Assembly (NCBI RefSeq): GCF_900103345.1
Contig: NZ_LT629702.1
Span: 5,743,501 to 5,807,500, forward strand
Origin: Pseudomonas azotoformans
GTDB taxonomy: Bacteria > Pseudomonadota > Gammaproteobacteria > Pseudomonadales > Pseudomonadaceae
Length of the DNA stretch: 64,000 nucleotides
Direction: 5' to 3'
Shown here: piece by piece, positions 27,104 to 37,519 of the stretch
Layout of the letters: each line of letters opens with the position of its first letter
Numbering within the stretch: position 1 is the first letter of the stretch
Position numbers and translations under genes: made by a program
The notes under the pieces: model-generated
Told to the model about the DNA's origin: nothing
Databases searched by the model: none
Seen by the model: the letters and a program-made list of their open reading frames with translations, nothing else

Positions 27104-27625
27104 TCAACGCAGGCCGCGTTGGGTCTCGTCCAGCTCACGGATGTACTTGAAGATTTTACGGCTGGTGGCCGGTGCCTTGTTATGCGCCAGCTCGTGCTGG
27201 GCCTGACGGATCAGGGAGCGCAGTTGCTGGCGGTCCGCGTCCGGGTAGTCCAGCACGAATTTCTCCAACACCGCGTCATCGCCCGAGATCAGGCGGTCAC
27301 GCCAACGTTCCAGGTTATGGAAACGTTCGTTGTACTGGCGAGTGGAGGCATCGGTTTGATCAAGCAAAGTCAGAATGGCGTCGATGTCCTGGTCGCGCAT
27401 CAGCTTGCCGATAAACATGATGTGCCGTTTGCGCGCGATATTCGCGGTGTGCTTGGGCGCATCGGCCAGGGCCCGGCGCATTTCGTCGGTCAAAGGCAGT
27501 TTTGCAATCAAATCTTTTTTGAGCGTTGTAAGGCGCTCGCCGAGGTCAACCAGCGCATGCAGCTCGCGTTTGACCTGGGTTTTGCTTTTCTCCCCATCGA
27601 GGGAGTCGTCGTAAGAATCAACCAT
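27104..27625 (-). CDS. yjgA: YjgA/DarP ribosome-associated protein (DUF615)
   Basis: The 173-residue, highly charged helical protein begins [31 protein letters not shown] and carries [18 protein letters not shown] and [17 protein letters not shown], the conserved YjgA core. In E. coli this protein (DarP) binds late 50S assembly intermediates. The start at 27625 matches homologues; the ATG at 27640 would add MRTAT. It lies convergent with tldD and divergent from pmbA, an order shared with P. aeruginosa. Confidence 0.93.
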   Translation of the reverse strand: MVDSYDDSLDGEKSKTQVKRELHALVDLGERLTTLKKDLIAKLPLTDEMRRALADAPKHTANIARKRHIMFIGKLMRDQDIDAILTLLDQTDASTRQYNERFHNLERWRDRLISGDDAVLEKFVLDYPDADRQQLRSLIRQAQHELAHNKAPATSRKIFKYIRELDETQRGLR

Positions 27626-27733
27626 GGTGGCAGTCCGCAAAGAAACGCCGCCATGATAACCAGTCGGGGGCCGCTTGTCCGGCCCGGTCGCTCGATGGCC
27701 TTAACCGAAAGCAGAATTTGAGTGGAGAAAACC

Positions 27734-29080
27734 ATGAGTGCAGCCCAAAGCGTCGGTCCGCAAGCGTTACCGGCACTGCAGGAACAAGTCGAGCAGATCC
27801 TTGCCGAGGCCAAGCGCCAGGGGGCCAGTGCCTGTGAAGTGGCGGTATCGCTGGAGCAGGGGCTGTCGACGTCGGTGCGCCAGCGAGAAGTGGAAACTGT
27901 TGAGTTCAATCGCGACCAGGGCTTTGGCATCACCTTGTATGTGGGGCAGCGCAAAGGTTCGGCCAGTACTTCGGCCAGTGGTCCGGAAGCGATTCGCGAG
28001 ACGGTCGCGGCTGCGTTGGCGATTGCCAAGCACACCTCCGAGGATGAAAGCTCGGGCCTGGCCGACAAGGCGTTGATGGCCAAGGACTTGAAAGACTTTG
28101 ATCTGTTCCATGCCTGGGACATCACACCGGAACAGGCCATCGAGCAGGCGCTGACCTGCGAAGCCGCCGCATTTGACGCTGATGCCCGCATCAAGAACGC
28201 GGATGGCACCACGTTGAGCACGCATCAGGGCTGCCGGGTATACGGCAACAGCCATGGTTTCATCGGTGGCTACGCGTCCACGCGGCATAGCCTTAGCTGC
28301 GTGATGATTGCCGAAGCGAATGGCCAGATGCAGCGCGATTACTGGTATGACGTGAACCGCCAGGGCGATTTGCTGGCCGACCCGGTCAGTATTGGCCAGC
28401 GTGCGGCGCAGCGGGCGGCGAGCCGCCTGGGCGCGCGCCCGGTACCGACCTGCGAGGTGCCGGTGTTGTTTTCGGCGGAGTTGGCCGGAGGCTTGTTCGG
28501 CAGTTTCCTTGGAGCGATTTCCGGCGGCAACCTGTATCGCAAGTCGTCGTTCCTTGAAGGTGCGATCGGCCAGAAGCTGTTCCCCGAATGGCTGACCATC
28601 GACGAGCGTCCGCACCTGATGCGCGCCATGGGCAGTTCGGCGTTCGACGGTGATGGCCTGGCCACCTATGCCAAGCCGTTTGTCGAGAAGGGTGAGTTGG
28701 TGTCCTACGTATTGGGTACTTACGCCGGTCGTAAATTGGGCCTGCCAAGCACCGCAAACTCCGGTGGCGTGCACAACTTGTTCGTTACCCACGGCGACGA
28801 AGACCAGGCGGCGTTGTTGCGGCGCATGGGGCGTGGCCTGCTGGTGACCGAGTTGATGGGCCATGGCCTGAACATGGTCACTGGTGATTACTCTCGTGGC
28901 GCGGCGGGTTTCTGGGTGGAAAACGGCGAGATTCAGTTTGCCGTTCAAGAGGTGACGATTGCCGGCAACATGCGCGACATGTTCAAGCAGATCGTTGCCG
29001 TCGGAAATGACTTGGAGTTGCGCAGCAATATCCGCACAGGTTCGGTGTTGATCGAACGGATGACCGTCGCCGGCAGCTGA
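27734..29080 (+). CDS. pmbA: Metalloprotease PmbA (TldE)
   Basis: The 448-residue partner of TldD shares its fold but lacks the HExxxH zinc motif. Conserved stretches are REVETVEFNRDQGFGITLYVGQRKGSASTS, NSGGVHNLFV and LLVTELMGHGLNMVTGDYSRGAAGFWVENGEI. It forms a heterodimer with TldD that matures peptides such as microcin B17. GAGTGGAG six bases before the ATG at 27734 supports that start over the GTG at 27722. A strong terminator follows. Confidence 0.95.
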   Translation: MSAAQSVGPQALPALQEQVEQILAEAKRQGASACEVAVSLEQGLSTSVRQREVETVEFNRDQGFGITLYVGQRKGSASTSASGPEAIRETVAAALAIAKHTSEDESSGLADKALMAKDLKDFDLFHAWDITPEQAIEQALTCEAAAFDADARIKNADGTTLSTHQGCRVYGNSHGFIGGYASTRHSLSCVMIAEANGQMQRDYWYDVNRQGDLLADPVSIGQRAAQRAASRLGARPVPTCEVPVLFSAELAGGLFGSFLGAISGGNLYRKSSFLEGAIGQKLFPEWLTIDERPHLMRAMGSSAFDGDGLATYAKPFVEKGELVSYVLGTYAGRKLGLPSTANSGGVHNLFVTHGDEDQAALLRRMGRGLLVTELMGHGLNMVTGDYSRGAAGFWVENGEIQFAVQEVTIAGNMRDMFKQIVAVGNDLELRSNIRTGSVLIERMTVAGS

Positions 29081-29103
29081 TTCTTCAAACGCGCTTCAAC
29101 AAA

Positions 29104-29140
29104 AAGGCGCGCCATCTATAAAGATGGCGCGCCTTTTTTG
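29104..29140 (+). terminator. Intrinsic terminator of pmbA
   Basis: AAGGCGCGCCATCT-ATAA-AGATGGCGCGCCTT is a perfect 14-bp stem with a following T run. It separates pmbA from the Fur-regulated operon. Confidence 0.93.
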
Positions 29141-29178
29141 TGGCCGTGTTTCAGGAGGATTATCGTGCCACTCTTGTT

Positions 29179-29216
29179 TTGATTCTCAATATCATTTAAT
29201 AATAAATATCATTACC
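29179..29216 (+). promoter_or_regulatory. Fur-controlled promoter of the fagA-fumC-orfX-sodA operon
   Basis: AATAATAAATATCATTACC (29198-29216) matches 14 of 19 positions of the Fur consensus GATAATGATAATCATTATC. An adjoining weaker copy, GATTCTCAATATCATTTAA (29181-29199), matches 11. A -35-like TTGATT (29179-29184) and -10-like TAAATA (29203-29208), 18 bp apart, sit inside the Fur sites, as expected for repression by iron-loaded Fur. Confidence 0.75.
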
Positions 29217-29231
29217 GAATGAGTGTGGATC

Positions 29232-29627
29232 ATGAGTTCTGTCCTGCATGAGGATCCTTATCTGGAGAGCTGGCGCTGGATGAGTCGCCAGATTCGTTGC
29301 GGCCTCGACCCTAACGAGCCGCGCCTGATCGAACACTACCTCAACGAGGGTCGATACCTGGCGTGCTGCACCGCGACCCATCCGTGGACGATCGCTGAAA
29401 CCTCATTCCGCCTCTTGCTCGACACCGCCAGCGATATCGCGCTGCCCTGGCATTGGCGCTCCCTGTGCCTGGACCAGGCCTGGCGCCCGCTGCGTGACCT
29501 GGAAAAACTCTCCCACTGTGCCTGCCGCCTCAAGCGCTGGCAGAGCTTTGCCTGGCAATTGGCGACCTGCGAATTGCTGCCTTCCATTTCTGTTTCTGAC
29601 CTGGTGCAAGGATCTTCCGATGAGTAA
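29232..29627 (+). CDS. fagA: FagA, iron-regulated fumC-associated protein
   Basis: The 131-residue protein is rich in Trp, Cys and Leu (LESWRWMSRQIRCGLDPNEPRLIEHYLNEGRYLACC, then LPWHWRSLCLDQAWRPLRDLEKLSHC). It matches the small gene that heads the Fur-regulated fumC-sodA operon in pseudomonads. Its biochemical role is unknown. The ATG at 29232 is 16 bp after the Fur box and is preferred over the in-frame GTG at 29223; neither has a strong ribosome-binding site. The 3' end overlaps fumC by 8 bp, which implies translational coupling. Confidence 0.85.
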   Translation: MSSVLHEDPYLESWRWMSRQIRCGLDPNEPRLIEHYLNEGRYLACCTATHPWTIAETSFRLLLDTASDIALPWHWRSLCLDQAWRPLRDLEKLSHCACRLKRWQSFAWQLATCELLPSISVSDLVQGSSDE

Positions 29628-30996
29628 CACCCGTATCGAACGCGACAGCATGGGCGAACTGCAGGTGCCTGCCGAGGCCTTGTATGGCGCACAGACCCAG
29701 CGCGCGGTGAACAATTTCCCGATCAGCCACCAACGCATGCCGGCGCAATTCATTCGTGCCCTGATCCTGGCCAAAACTGCGGCGGCCAAGGTCAACGTCG
29801 ACCTCAAACAGATCAGCGAAGGGCAGGGCAAGGCGATTGTCGATGCCGCCCAAGGCTTGCTGGAAGGCGACTTCATGCAGCATTTCCCGGTGGATATCTT
29901 CCAGACCGGTTCCGGCACCAGTTCCAACATGAACGCCAACGAAGTGATTGCCACCCTGGCCACCCGCTTGCTCGGCGAACCGGTCAACCCCAACGATCAC
30001 GTGAACTGCGGTCAGAGCAGCAACGACATCATCCCGACCACCATTCACGTCAGCGCCGCGTTGGTCCTGCATGAGCAAACACTGCCGGCCCTGCTGCATC
30101 TGGTGCAAGTCATCGAGCAGAAGGCGCAAGAGGTTCACCCGTTCATCAAGACCGGTCGCACGCACCTGATGGACGCCATGCCGGTGCGCATGAGCCAGGT
30201 GCTCAGCGGTTGGGCGCAGCAGCTAAAGGCCAATATCGGGCATTTGCAGGACCTTCTGCCGAGTTTGCAGGCGTTGGCCCAGGGCGGTACTGCGGTCGGC
30301 ACCGGAATCAACGCTCACCCGGAATTCGCGGTGCGTTTCAGCCAGCAGTTGAGCAGCCTGACCGGTGTGAAATTCACTCCGGGCAAGAACCTGTTCGCCC
30401 TGATTGGCTCCCAGGACACCGCCGTCGCTGTCTCCGGCCAGTTGAAAGCCACCGCCGTGTCGCTGATGAAAATCGCCAATGACCTGCGCTGGATGAATTC
30501 CGGCCCGCTCGCCGGCCTCGGTGAAATTGAGCTGGAAGGCTTGCAGCCTGGTTCGTCGATCATGCCCGGCAAGGTCAACCCGGTTATCCCTGAAGCGACT
30601 GCGATGGTGGCAGCGCAAGTCATCGGTAATGACACAGTCATCACCGTCGCCGGCCAGTCGGGCAACTTCGAACTGAACGTGATGCTGCCGATCATTGCGC
30701 AGAACCTGCTCAGCAGCCTTGAGTTGCTGGCCAATTCCAGCCGTCTGCTGGCCGATAAAGCCATCGCCAGCTTCAAGGTCAATGAAGCCAAGCTCAAGGA
30801 AGCGCTGTCGCGCAACCCGATCCTGGTGACCGCACTCAACCCGATCATCGGTTACCAGAAGGCCGCTGAAATCGCCAAGAAGGCCTATCAACAGGGCCGT
30901 CCGGTGATTGATGTTGCCCTTGAGCACACCGACTTGCCGCGCAGCCAACTGGAGATCCTGCTGGATCCGGAAAAGCTTACGGCTGGTGGCGTGTAA
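29620..30996 (+). CDS. fumC: Fumarate hydratase class II (iron-independent)
   Basis: The 458-residue member of the aspartase/fumarase superfamily converts fumarate to malate without an iron-sulfur cluster. Motifs include TGSGTSSNMNANEVIA, KTGRTHLMDAMPVRMSQ and the signature GSSIMPGKVNPVIPE with the catalytic serine region. Under iron starvation it replaces class I fumarase, which fits its place behind a Fur box and before sodA. The start, MSNTRIERDSMGELQVP, has AAGGA upstream and overlaps the end of fagA. Homologue: fumC1 of P. aeruginosa. Confidence 0.97.
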   Translation: MSNTRIERDSMGELQVPAEALYGAQTQRAVNNFPISHQRMPAQFIRALILAKTAAAKVNVDLKQISEGQGKAIVDAAQGLLEGDFMQHFPVDIFQTGSGTSSNMNANEVIATLATRLLGEPVNPNDHVNCGQSSNDIIPTTIHVSAALVLHEQTLPALLHLVQVIEQKAQEVHPFIKTGRTHLMDAMPVRMSQVLSGWAQQLKANIGHLQDLLPSLQALAQGGTAVGTGINAHPEFAVRFSQQLSSLTGVKFTPGKNLFALIGSQDTAVAVSGQLKATAVSLMKIANDLRWMNSGPLAGLGEIELEGLQPGSSIMPGKVNPVIPEATAMVAAQVIGNDTVITVAGQSGNFELNVMLPIIAQNLLSSLELLANSSRLLADKAIASFKVNEAKLKEALSRNPILVTALNPIIGYQKAAEIAKKAYQQGRPVIDVALEHTDLPRSQLEILLDPEKLTAGGV

Positions 30997-31023
30997 TCAC
31001 CGACCCTGCTTTGGAGGCTCACC

Positions 31024-31452
31024 ATGGAGCACTGGAAACGTACGATCGAACGGGCCAATCGCTGCTTTATGGCGGGTGAATTGGTTGACGCTCGCGAGGC
31101 TTACTTGCAAGCCCTGGCCCTGGCCCTAGTGCTGTTCGAGCGCTGGGCGGATGCCGACGAAGCGGTGGCGGCTTGCGTCATTTCCCATCACAACCTGGCG
31201 GACCTGCACCTGCGGCTGAACCAGCCGGAAGAAAGCGCGGAATACCTTTGCGCTATCCACCAGCGTCTTTTGCAGACCATGCAGGACCCGCGCCTGAGCC
31301 CGCAGTTGCGGGAGGCGGCGCTGCGCCAGAGCAGCAAGACTTACGTCGAACTGTTGAATTTCATCAGCGATCACGGCGAATACCCTCGCACTCATCGCTT
31401 GCTGGGCAGTACTGCAGTGCAGCCCGCCACGCCCCACTACGGAGCCCATTGA
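31024..31452 (+). CDS. Conserved hypothetical protein of the fumC-sodA operon
   Basis: The 142-residue, mostly helical protein resembles a short TPR unit: [32 protein letters not shown], then [32 protein letters not shown]. It corresponds to the unnamed orfX between fumC and sodA in pseudomonads. The gaps are 27 bp from fumC and 1 bp to sodA, so co-transcription is firm. I infer a protein-binding helper role in the iron-starvation response; no catalytic motif is seen. Confidence 0.85.
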   Translation: MEHWKRTIERANRCFMAGELVDAREAYLQALALALVLFERWADADEAVAACVISHHNLADLHLRLNQPEESAEYLCAIHQRLLQTMQDPRLSPQLREAALRQSSKTYVELLNFISDHGEYPRTHRLLGSTAVQPATPHYGAH

Positions 31453-31453
31453 T

Positions 31454-32065
31454 ATGACTTACACCCTGCCTGCCTTGCCTTACGCGTATGACGCCCTGGA
31501 ACCGCATATCGATGCGCAAACCATGGAGATTCACTACACCAAGCACCACCAGACCTACATCAATAACCTCAACGCAGCGGTCGAAGGCACCGAGTTCGCG
31601 GGCTGGCCGGTCGAGAAACTGGTGTCCAGCGTGCAGCAACTGCCGGAAAAACTGCGCGCAGCGGTGATCAATCAAGGCGGCGGCCATGCCAACCATTCGT
31701 TGTTCTGGGCGGTGATGTCGCCCAAGGGAGGTGGCAAGCCCGAAGGCGTGCTGGGTAAAGCCATCGACGAACAGCTGGGTGGTTTCGACAGCTTCAAGGA
31801 AGCTTTCACCAAGGCTGCGTTGACTCGCTTCGGCAGCGGCTGGGCCTGGTTGAGCGTTACCCCGCAAAAGACCCTGGTGGTTGAAAGCAGTGGAAATCAG
31901 GACAGTCCATTGATGAACGGCAATACCCCGATCCTCGGCCTAGACGTCTGGGAGCACGCCTACTACCTGCTGTACCAGAACCGTCGCCCGGAGTACATCA
32001 ACGCTTTCTACAGCGTCATTAACTGGCCGGAAGTTGCTGCCCGCTATCAGGCTGCGGTGGCCTGA
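31454..32065 (+). CDS. sodA: Superoxide dismutase [Mn]
   Basis: The 203-residue cytoplasmic enzyme dismutates superoxide. The metal ligands are visible in the usual places: His in [15 protein letters not shown] (about 27), His in NHSLFWAVM (about 82), and Asp and His in [19 protein letters not shown] (about 165-169). Several positions are typical of the Mn form, and the Fur-box operon context confirms that it serves when iron is short. The ATG lies 1 bp after orfX with GGAG seven bases upstream. A metal-ion ZIP transporter follows after 33 bp. Confidence 0.97.
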   Translation: MTYTLPALPYAYDALEPHIDAQTMEIHYTKHHQTYINNLNAAVEGTEFAGWPVEKLVSSVQQLPEKLRAAVINQGGGHANHSLFWAVMSPKGGGKPEGVLGKAIDEQLGGFDSFKEAFTKAALTRFGSGWAWLSVTPQKTLVVESSGNQDSPLMNGNTPILGLDVWEHAYYLLYQNRRPEYINAFYSVINWPEVAARYQAAVA

Positions 32066-32098
32066 CATTCACCTTCATAACAAGATCTAAGGCCGACT

Positions 32099-32992
32099 AT
32101 GGGCACTGAAATACTGGCGATCAGCAGCGGACGAATGTTTCGTTATGCGTTTGGCTCGCTGCTGCTACTGGCAGGTACTGCCTTGCTGGTGGCCCACGGG
32201 CTGGCCTGGCTGAACCTGGAGCCACGCATCCTGCGGGCCCTGCAAGGCGGCTCCATTTGCGCGCTGGGTACGGCGCTGGGCGCGGTCCCTGTACTGGTGA
32301 TCCGACGCATGCCGCTGGCGCTGAGCGACACATTGTTGGGTTTTGGTGCCGGGGTGATGCTGGCGGCGACGGCGTTTTCGCTGATCGTGCCGGGCATCGC
32401 CGCGGCTGAAAGCCTCGGGCTTTCGCCGTGGGGTGCCAGCGGCTTGATCAGCTTTGGCATCATGCTGGGGGCATTCGGGTTGTACCTGGTTGACCGCAAG
32501 GTCTCCGGTGCCAGCCCGGAAATGCTGATGGGGACGCCAGATAAACCGGTGATCCCGCCGCGCATCTGGCTGTTTGTGTTTGCCATCATCGCCCACAACA
32601 TTCCTGAAGGCATGGCGGTTGGCGTCTCCGCCGGCGGCGGTATGCCGGATGCTGACAGCTTGGCCATGGGCATTGCGTTACAGGACGTACCCGAAGGCCT
32701 GGTGATTGCGTTGGTGTTGGCCGGGGCGGGGATGTCGCGGGTCAAGGCGTTCCTGATCGGTGCTGCATCAGGCCTGGTGGAGCCCGTATTCGCTGTACTC
32801 TGCGCCTGGCTGGTCAGCCTGGCCGAAGTGCTGTTGCCTTTGGGGTTGGCCCTGGCTGCTGGCGCGATGCTGTTAGTGGTGACCCACGAAGTCATCCCCG
32901 AGTCGCGACGCAATGGTTACGAAAAGCTTGCCAGCCTGGGCCTGTGCATCGGTTTTTGCTTGATGATGGTGATGGACACCGCTTTGGGGTAG
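32099..32992 (+). CDS. ZIP family metal transporter (GufA-like)
   Basis: The 297-residue, roughly eight-helix inner-membrane protein has ZIP metal-site motifs in two helices: AHNIPEGMAVGVSAGG and ALQDVPEGLVIALVLAGAG. The LQ-x-x-PEG form marks the GufA subfamily. It probably imports zinc, manganese or iron. Position 33 bp after sodA, with no terminator between, suggests read-through from the Fur-controlled promoter and a link to manganese supply for SodA, which is an inference. A REP pair follows the stop. Confidence 0.87.
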   Translation: MGTEILAISSGRMFRYAFGSLLLLAGTALLVAHGLAWLNLEPRILRALQGGSICALGTALGAVPVLVIRRMPLALSDTLLGFGAGVMLAATAFSLIVPGIAAAESLGLSPWGASGLISFGIMLGAFGLYLVDRKVSGASPEMLMGTPDKPVIPPRIWLFVFAIIAHNIPEGMAVGVSAGGGMPDADSLAMGIALQDVPEGLVIALVLAGAGMSRVKAFLIGAASGLVEPVFAVLCAWLVSLAEVLLPLGLALAAGAMLLVVTHEVIPESRRNGYEKLASLGLCIGFCLMMVMDTALG

Positions 32993-33003
32993 ATAAAGTC
33001 TAC

Positions 33004-33103
33004 TGTAGGAGCGAGCTTGCTCGCGAAGAAGGTAAACGATAACGCGGGCAGTCTGGTTTGACGCGTTGCCGATGCAACCTTCGCGAGCAAGCTCGCTCCT
33101 ACA
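33004..33103. repeat. REP pair, family 1
   Basis: TGTAGGAGCGAGCTTGCTCG.. and its inverted copy surround a spacer sharing AACGATAACGC and ACGCGTTGCC with the pair at 6158-6257. It lies between the convergent ZIP transporter and ptsO genes. Confidence 0.9.
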
Positions 33104-33108
33104 GGGGG

Positions 33109-33381
33109 TTATTCACCTTCGTCGAAGTAATTGTTGATTAGCGCCACCAGCGCTGCCATCGCTTCGTCTTCCTGCTCGCCTTCCGTCTTCAAGTGAATCC
33201 TGGTGCCCTTGCCGGCCGCCAGCATCATCATGGCCATGATGCTCTTGCCGTCGACCATGGATTCCGGTGTACGCCCGGCACGGATCTGGCAAGGGAACTG
33301 CCCGGCCACACCCACGAACTTGGCAGACGCCCGGGCATGCAAGCCCAGCTTGTTGATGATTTCAATTTCCAGAGCGGGCAT
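33109..33381 (-). CDS. ptsO: Phosphocarrier protein NPr (nitrogen PTS)
   Basis: This 90-residue HPr-family protein is phosphorylated on His15 in NKLGLHARASAKFVG. The second conserved region is MVDGKSIMAMMMLAAGKGT. NPr passes phosphate from EI-Ntr (PtsP) to EIIA-Ntr (PtsN), linking nitrogen and carbon status to regulation, including potassium transport and polyhydroxyalkanoate synthesis in pseudomonads. It is the last gene of the rpoN operon, 16 bp after rapZ. Confidence 0.96.
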   Translation of the reverse strand: MPALEIEIINKLGLHARASAKFVGVAGQFPCQIRAGRTPESMVDGKSIMAMMMLAAGKGTRIHLKTEGEQEDEAMAALVALINNYFDEGE

Positions 33382-33397
33382 CGCGGGGGTGTTCCTT

Positions 33398-34255
33398 TCA
33401 GCTAAGGTCGCGGTGGCGGACCTGGACGTTCTTGAGGGTTTGTTGCAGCACCTGGCCCAGGCGCTCGGTCAGGTAGACGGAGCGGTGGTGGCCGCCGGTG
33501 CAGCCGATAGCAATGGTGACATAGGCGCGGTTGCTTGCAGCAAAGCGCGGCAGCCATTTGAGCAAGTAACTGGAAATGTCCTGGAACATCTCTTCCACAT
33601 CCGGTTGAGCGGCCAGGTAATCGGCCACGGGCTGATCCAGCCCGGACTGGTCACGCAGTTCCGGTTTCCAGTAAGGGTTAGGCAGGCAGCGCACATCGAA
33701 CACCAGGTCGGCGTCGACTGGCATGCCGCGTTTGAACCCAAACGACTCCACGAGGAACGCCGTGCCCGGCTCCGGCTGGTTCAGCAGGCGCAGCTTGATG
33801 GCATCGCGCAACTGGTACAGGTTGAGGCTGGTGGTGTTTATCTTGAGGTCGGCGAGGTCAATGATCGGGCCCAGCAGCTTGGTTTCGTCTTCGATGGCTT
33901 CGGCCAGTGAGCGATGGGGGCTGCTGAGGGGGTGACGTCGGCGGGTTTCGGAGAAACGCTTGAGCAGGGTCTCTTCGTCAGCGTCCAGGTACAGCACATC
34001 ACAGTGAATGTGCTTGGCCCGCACTTCCTCGAGTAATTGTGGGAATCGCTCAAGGTGGCTGGGCAGGTTGCGGGCATCAATCGAAACGGCGACCAGCGGT
34101 TGCGCCAATTCGGTATGGATCAACGCGCGTTCCGCCAATTCCGGCAGCAGGCCAGCAGGCAAGTTGTCGATGCAATAGAAACCGTTGTCCTCAAGAACGT
34201 TGAGGGCGGTGCTTTTACCCGAGCCGGAACGGCCGCTGACGATGATCAAACGCAT
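33398..34255 (-). CDS. rapZ: RNase adapter protein RapZ
   Basis: The 285-residue protein has a Walker A motif GRSGSGKST (8-16), Walker B-like [24 protein letters not shown] and a C-terminal domain with [11 protein letters not shown] and [19 protein letters not shown]. In enterobacteria RapZ directs RNase E to the GlmZ sRNA to set GlmS levels; in Pseudomonas, where GlmZ is not known, its partner is unclear. It lies 2 bp after ptsN, in the conserved rpoN-hpf-ptsN-rapZ-ptsO order. Confidence 0.96.
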   Translation of the reverse strand: MRLIIVSGRSGSGKSTALNVLEDNGFYCIDNLPAGLLPELAERALIHTELAQPLVAVSIDARNLPSHLERFPQLLEEVRAKHIHCDVLYLDADEETLLKRFSETRRRHPLSSPHRSLAEAIEDETKLLGPIIDLADLKINTTSLNLYQLRDAIKLRLLNQPEPGTAFLVESFGFKRGMPVDADLVFDVRCLPNPYWKPELRDQSGLDQPVADYLAAQPDVEEMFQDISSYLLKWLPRFAASNRAYVTIAIGCTGGHHRSVYLTERLGQVLQQTLKNVQVRHRDLS

Positions 34256-34257
34256 GA

Positions 34258-34722
34258 TTACTGCCCGTTCTGTTCATCCAGGACAACCTGGTACAACGCC
34301 TCATTGCTGCTGGCGCTGCGCAGTTTGTCGCGTACTTCCTTGCGGTCGAGCATGCTGGCGATCTGCCGGAGCAGTTCCAGGTGCGCATCGGTGGCGGCTT
34401 CCGGGACCAGCAGTACGAACAGGAGGTCGACCGGTGCACCATCGATAGCATCGAAATCAATGGGTTTTTCCAGGTGTAGCAAGGCGCTGACAGGTGTCTC
34501 GCAGCCTTTGAGGCGGCAGTGAGGGATGGCGATGCCGTTACCAAAACCGGTCGAACCGAGTTTTTCACGGGCAATCAGAGCCTCGAAGACATCCTGCATC
34601 TCCAGATCAGGCACCTGGCTGCTGATCAGGTTGGCAATTTGTTCGAGGGCTTTCTTTTTACTGCCGCCCGGCGCGTTCACGAGGGAACGGCCGGGGGTCA
34701 GGATGGTTTCAAGTCGAATCAT
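34258..34722 (-). CDS. ptsN: Nitrogen regulatory PTS protein EIIA-Ntr
   Basis: The 154-residue EIIA domain of the fructose/mannitol type has its phosphorylated His68 in [13 protein letters not shown]. It receives phosphate from NPr and signals by binding targets such as the KdpD kinase, TrkA or, in Pseudomonas, pyruvate dehydrogenase. The PTS-Ntr does not transport sugar. The gene lies 12 bp after hpf and 2 bp before rapZ. Confidence 0.97.
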   Translation of the reverse strand: MIRLETILTPGRSLVNAPGGSKKKALEQIANLISSQVPDLEMQDVFEALIAREKLGSTGFGNGIAIPHCRLKGCETPVSALLHLEKPIDFDAIDGAPVDLLFVLLVPEAATDAHLELLRQIASMLDRKEVRDKLRSASSNEALYQVVLDEQNGQ

Positions 34723-34734
34723 GGGTGGGGAGTG

Positions 34735-35040
34735 TTAGCGGCCTGTGCCCTGGAGAAGGCTCTGCTGCTTTTCCTTATGCTTTTTAAGTTGGCGGTCAAG
34801 CTTGTCAGTCAAGGCATCGATTGATGCATACATGTCTTCATGCTCGGCATTGGCGACTACTTCGCCACCGGGAATCTGTAGGGTCGCTTCGATTTTCTGC
34901 TGAAGCTTGTCGACCTTCATGATCACTTGCACATTGGTGATCTTGTCAAAATGACCCTCAAGCCGTTTCAGCTTCTGCTCGACGTATTCGCGCAGGGGAG
35001 GGGTGACTTCTACATGGTGTCCACTGATGTTGACTTGCAT
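34735..35040 (-). CDS. hpf: Ribosome hibernation promoting factor
   Basis: The 101-residue short-form HPF/YfiA-family protein contains MQVNISGHHVEVTPPLREYVEQKLKRLEGHFDKITN and the basic C-terminal stretch LDRQLKKHKEKQQ. It binds the 30S decoding region in stationary phase and promotes 100S dimers with RMF. I chose the ATG at 35040, which has GGAGAAG upstream and matches the family start, over the longer frame. It is downstream of rpoN, the standard position of this gene (formerly called rpoX or orf102). Confidence 0.96.
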   Translation of the reverse strand: MQVNISGHHVEVTPPLREYVEQKLKRLEGHFDKITNVQVIMKVDKLQQKIEATLQIPGGEVVANAEHEDMYASIDALTDKLDRQLKKHKEKQQSLLQGTGR

Positions 35041-35115
35041 ACAGCTTCTCCTTCGTTGCCAGTGCATAAAGCGGTGGGCAGAAATACCCACCACTGGAAC
35101 GCTATGGCCCGCCCG

Positions 35116-36609
35116 TCACATCAAACGCTTACGCTCGCTGGAAGGCGCGATCCCGAGGGACTCGCGGTACTTGGCGACGGTTCGACGGGCGACCTGAATG
35201 CCTTGTGCCTCCAGTAAACCAGCGATCTTACTGTCACTCAATGGCTTTTTCTGATTTTCCGCAGCAACCAGTTTTTTGATGATCGCGCGGATCGCCGTGG
35301 ACGAGCATTCACCGCCTTCGGAGGTACTGACGTGGCTGGAGAAAAAGTATTTCAGTTCATAAATACCCCGTGGGGTATGCATGAATTTCTGCGTAGTCAC
35401 CCGCGAAATCGTCGATTCATGCATGCCCACCGCTTCGGCGATGTCATGCAGCACCAACGGTTTCATTGCTTCGTCGCCATATTCCAGGAAGCCGCGCTGG
35501 TGCTCGACGATCTGGGTGGCGACTTTCATCAGGGTTTCGTTGCGGCTTTGCAGGCTCTTGATGAACCAGCGGGCTTCCTGCAACTGGTTGCGCATGAAGG
35601 TGTTATCGGCGCTGGTGTCGGCGCGGCGCACGAACCCAGCGTATTGCGGGTTGACCCGCAGGCGTGGCACCGACTCCTGGTTCAGCTCCACCAGCCAGCG
35701 CTCGTTGTCCTTGCGCACGATCACGTCGGGGACGACGTATTCGGCTTCGCTGGACTCGATTTGCGAGCCGGGGCGCGGGTTAAGGCTCTGCACCAGCTCG
35801 ATGACCTGGCGCAGGTCGTCTTCCTTGAGCTTCATGCGGCGCATCAACTGGCTGTAGTCGCGGCTGCCCAGCAGGTCGATGTAGTCGGTGACCAGGCGCT
35901 GGGCCTCGGCAAGCCATGGGGTCTTGGCCGGCAGCTGGCGCAATTGCAGCAGCAGGCATTCGCTGAGGGTGCGCGCGCCTATACCGGCAGGCTCGAACTG
36001 CTGGATGCGGTGCAGGACGGCTTCGATCTCGTCCAGTTCGATATCCAGTTCGGGATCGAAGGCTTCAAGAATTTCTTCAAGCGTCTCGTCCAGGTAACCC
36101 TGATTGTTGATGCAGTCGATCAGGGTTACGGCGATCAGGCGATCGGTATCCGACATCGGTGCCAGGTTCAGTTGCCACAGCAGATGGCTCTGCAGGCTCT
36201 CGCCAGCGGAGGTGCGGGTGGTGAAGTCCCACTCGTCATCGTCATTGCTCGGCAGGCTGCTGGCGCTGGTCTGGTAGACATCTTCCCAGGCGGTGTCGAC
36301 CGGAAGCTCGTTGGGAATGCGTTCGTTCCATTCGCCTTCCTCGAGGTTGTCCACCGTGGGGGCGGTTTCCTGGTAGGAGGGTTCCTGCACGTCGGAATTG
36401 GGTTTTTGCTCGATGTTATCGGCCAGCGGGTCTGCATTATCGAAGTCGTCGCCTTCTTCCTGGCGTTCGAGCATCGGATTGGACTCCAGGGCCTCCTGGA
36501 TTTCCTGTTGCAGGTCCAGGGTCGACAATTGGAGCAGGCGGATGGCCTGTTGCAGCTGCGGTGTCATCGTCAGCTGCTGGCCCATTCTCAGGACTAGCGA
36601 TGGTTTCAT
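35116..36609 (-). CDS. rpoN: RNA polymerase sigma-54 factor
   Basis: The 497-residue sigma-54 has region I ([38 protein letters not shown]), which binds activators. An acidic region II spans about 55-130. The C-terminal DNA-binding part contains [19 protein letters not shown] and the RpoN box [14 protein letters not shown], which contacts the -24 element. It directs nitrogen, flagellar and carbon-use promoters with AAA+ activators. It heads the rpoN-hpf-ptsN-rapZ-ptsO group and follows lptB with a 184-bp gap. Confidence 0.98.
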   Translation of the reverse strand: MKPSLVLRMGQQLTMTPQLQQAIRLLQLSTLDLQQEIQEALESNPMLERQEEGDDFDNADPLADNIEQKPNSDVQEPSYQETAPTVDNLEEGEWNERIPNELPVDTAWEDVYQTSASSLPSNDDDEWDFTTRTSAGESLQSHLLWQLNLAPMSDTDRLIAVTLIDCINNQGYLDETLEEILEAFDPELDIELDEIEAVLHRIQQFEPAGIGARTLSECLLLQLRQLPAKTPWLAEAQRLVTDYIDLLGSRDYSQLMRRMKLKEDDLRQVIELVQSLNPRPGSQIESSEAEYVVPDVIVRKDNERWLVELNQESVPRLRVNPQYAGFVRRADTSADNTFMRNQLQEARWFIKSLQSRNETLMKVATQIVEHQRGFLEYGDEAMKPLVLHDIAEAVGMHESTISRVTTQKFMHTPRGIYELKYFFSSHVSTSEGGECSSTAIRAIIKKLVAAENQKKPLSDSKIAGLLEAQGIQVARRTVAKYRESLGIAPSSERKRLM

Positions 36610-36793
36610 GGCAGGGGCTTAACACCTTATTCGCCGGCGCAATGCGCCATCCACGACAGGGCGCGTGAGCGCCAAACATAAGCAAATTATATGCCTGATG
36701 TCGGGTGCTTTGCCTAGAGCGCGGTAACAATAAAAATCCGGAGGTTTTCATTGACTCCCGCGCACCTTGGCGAACGCCGTGACACCACGGTGT

Positions 36794-37518
<725 letters not shown>

Positions 37519-37519
<1 letters not shown>

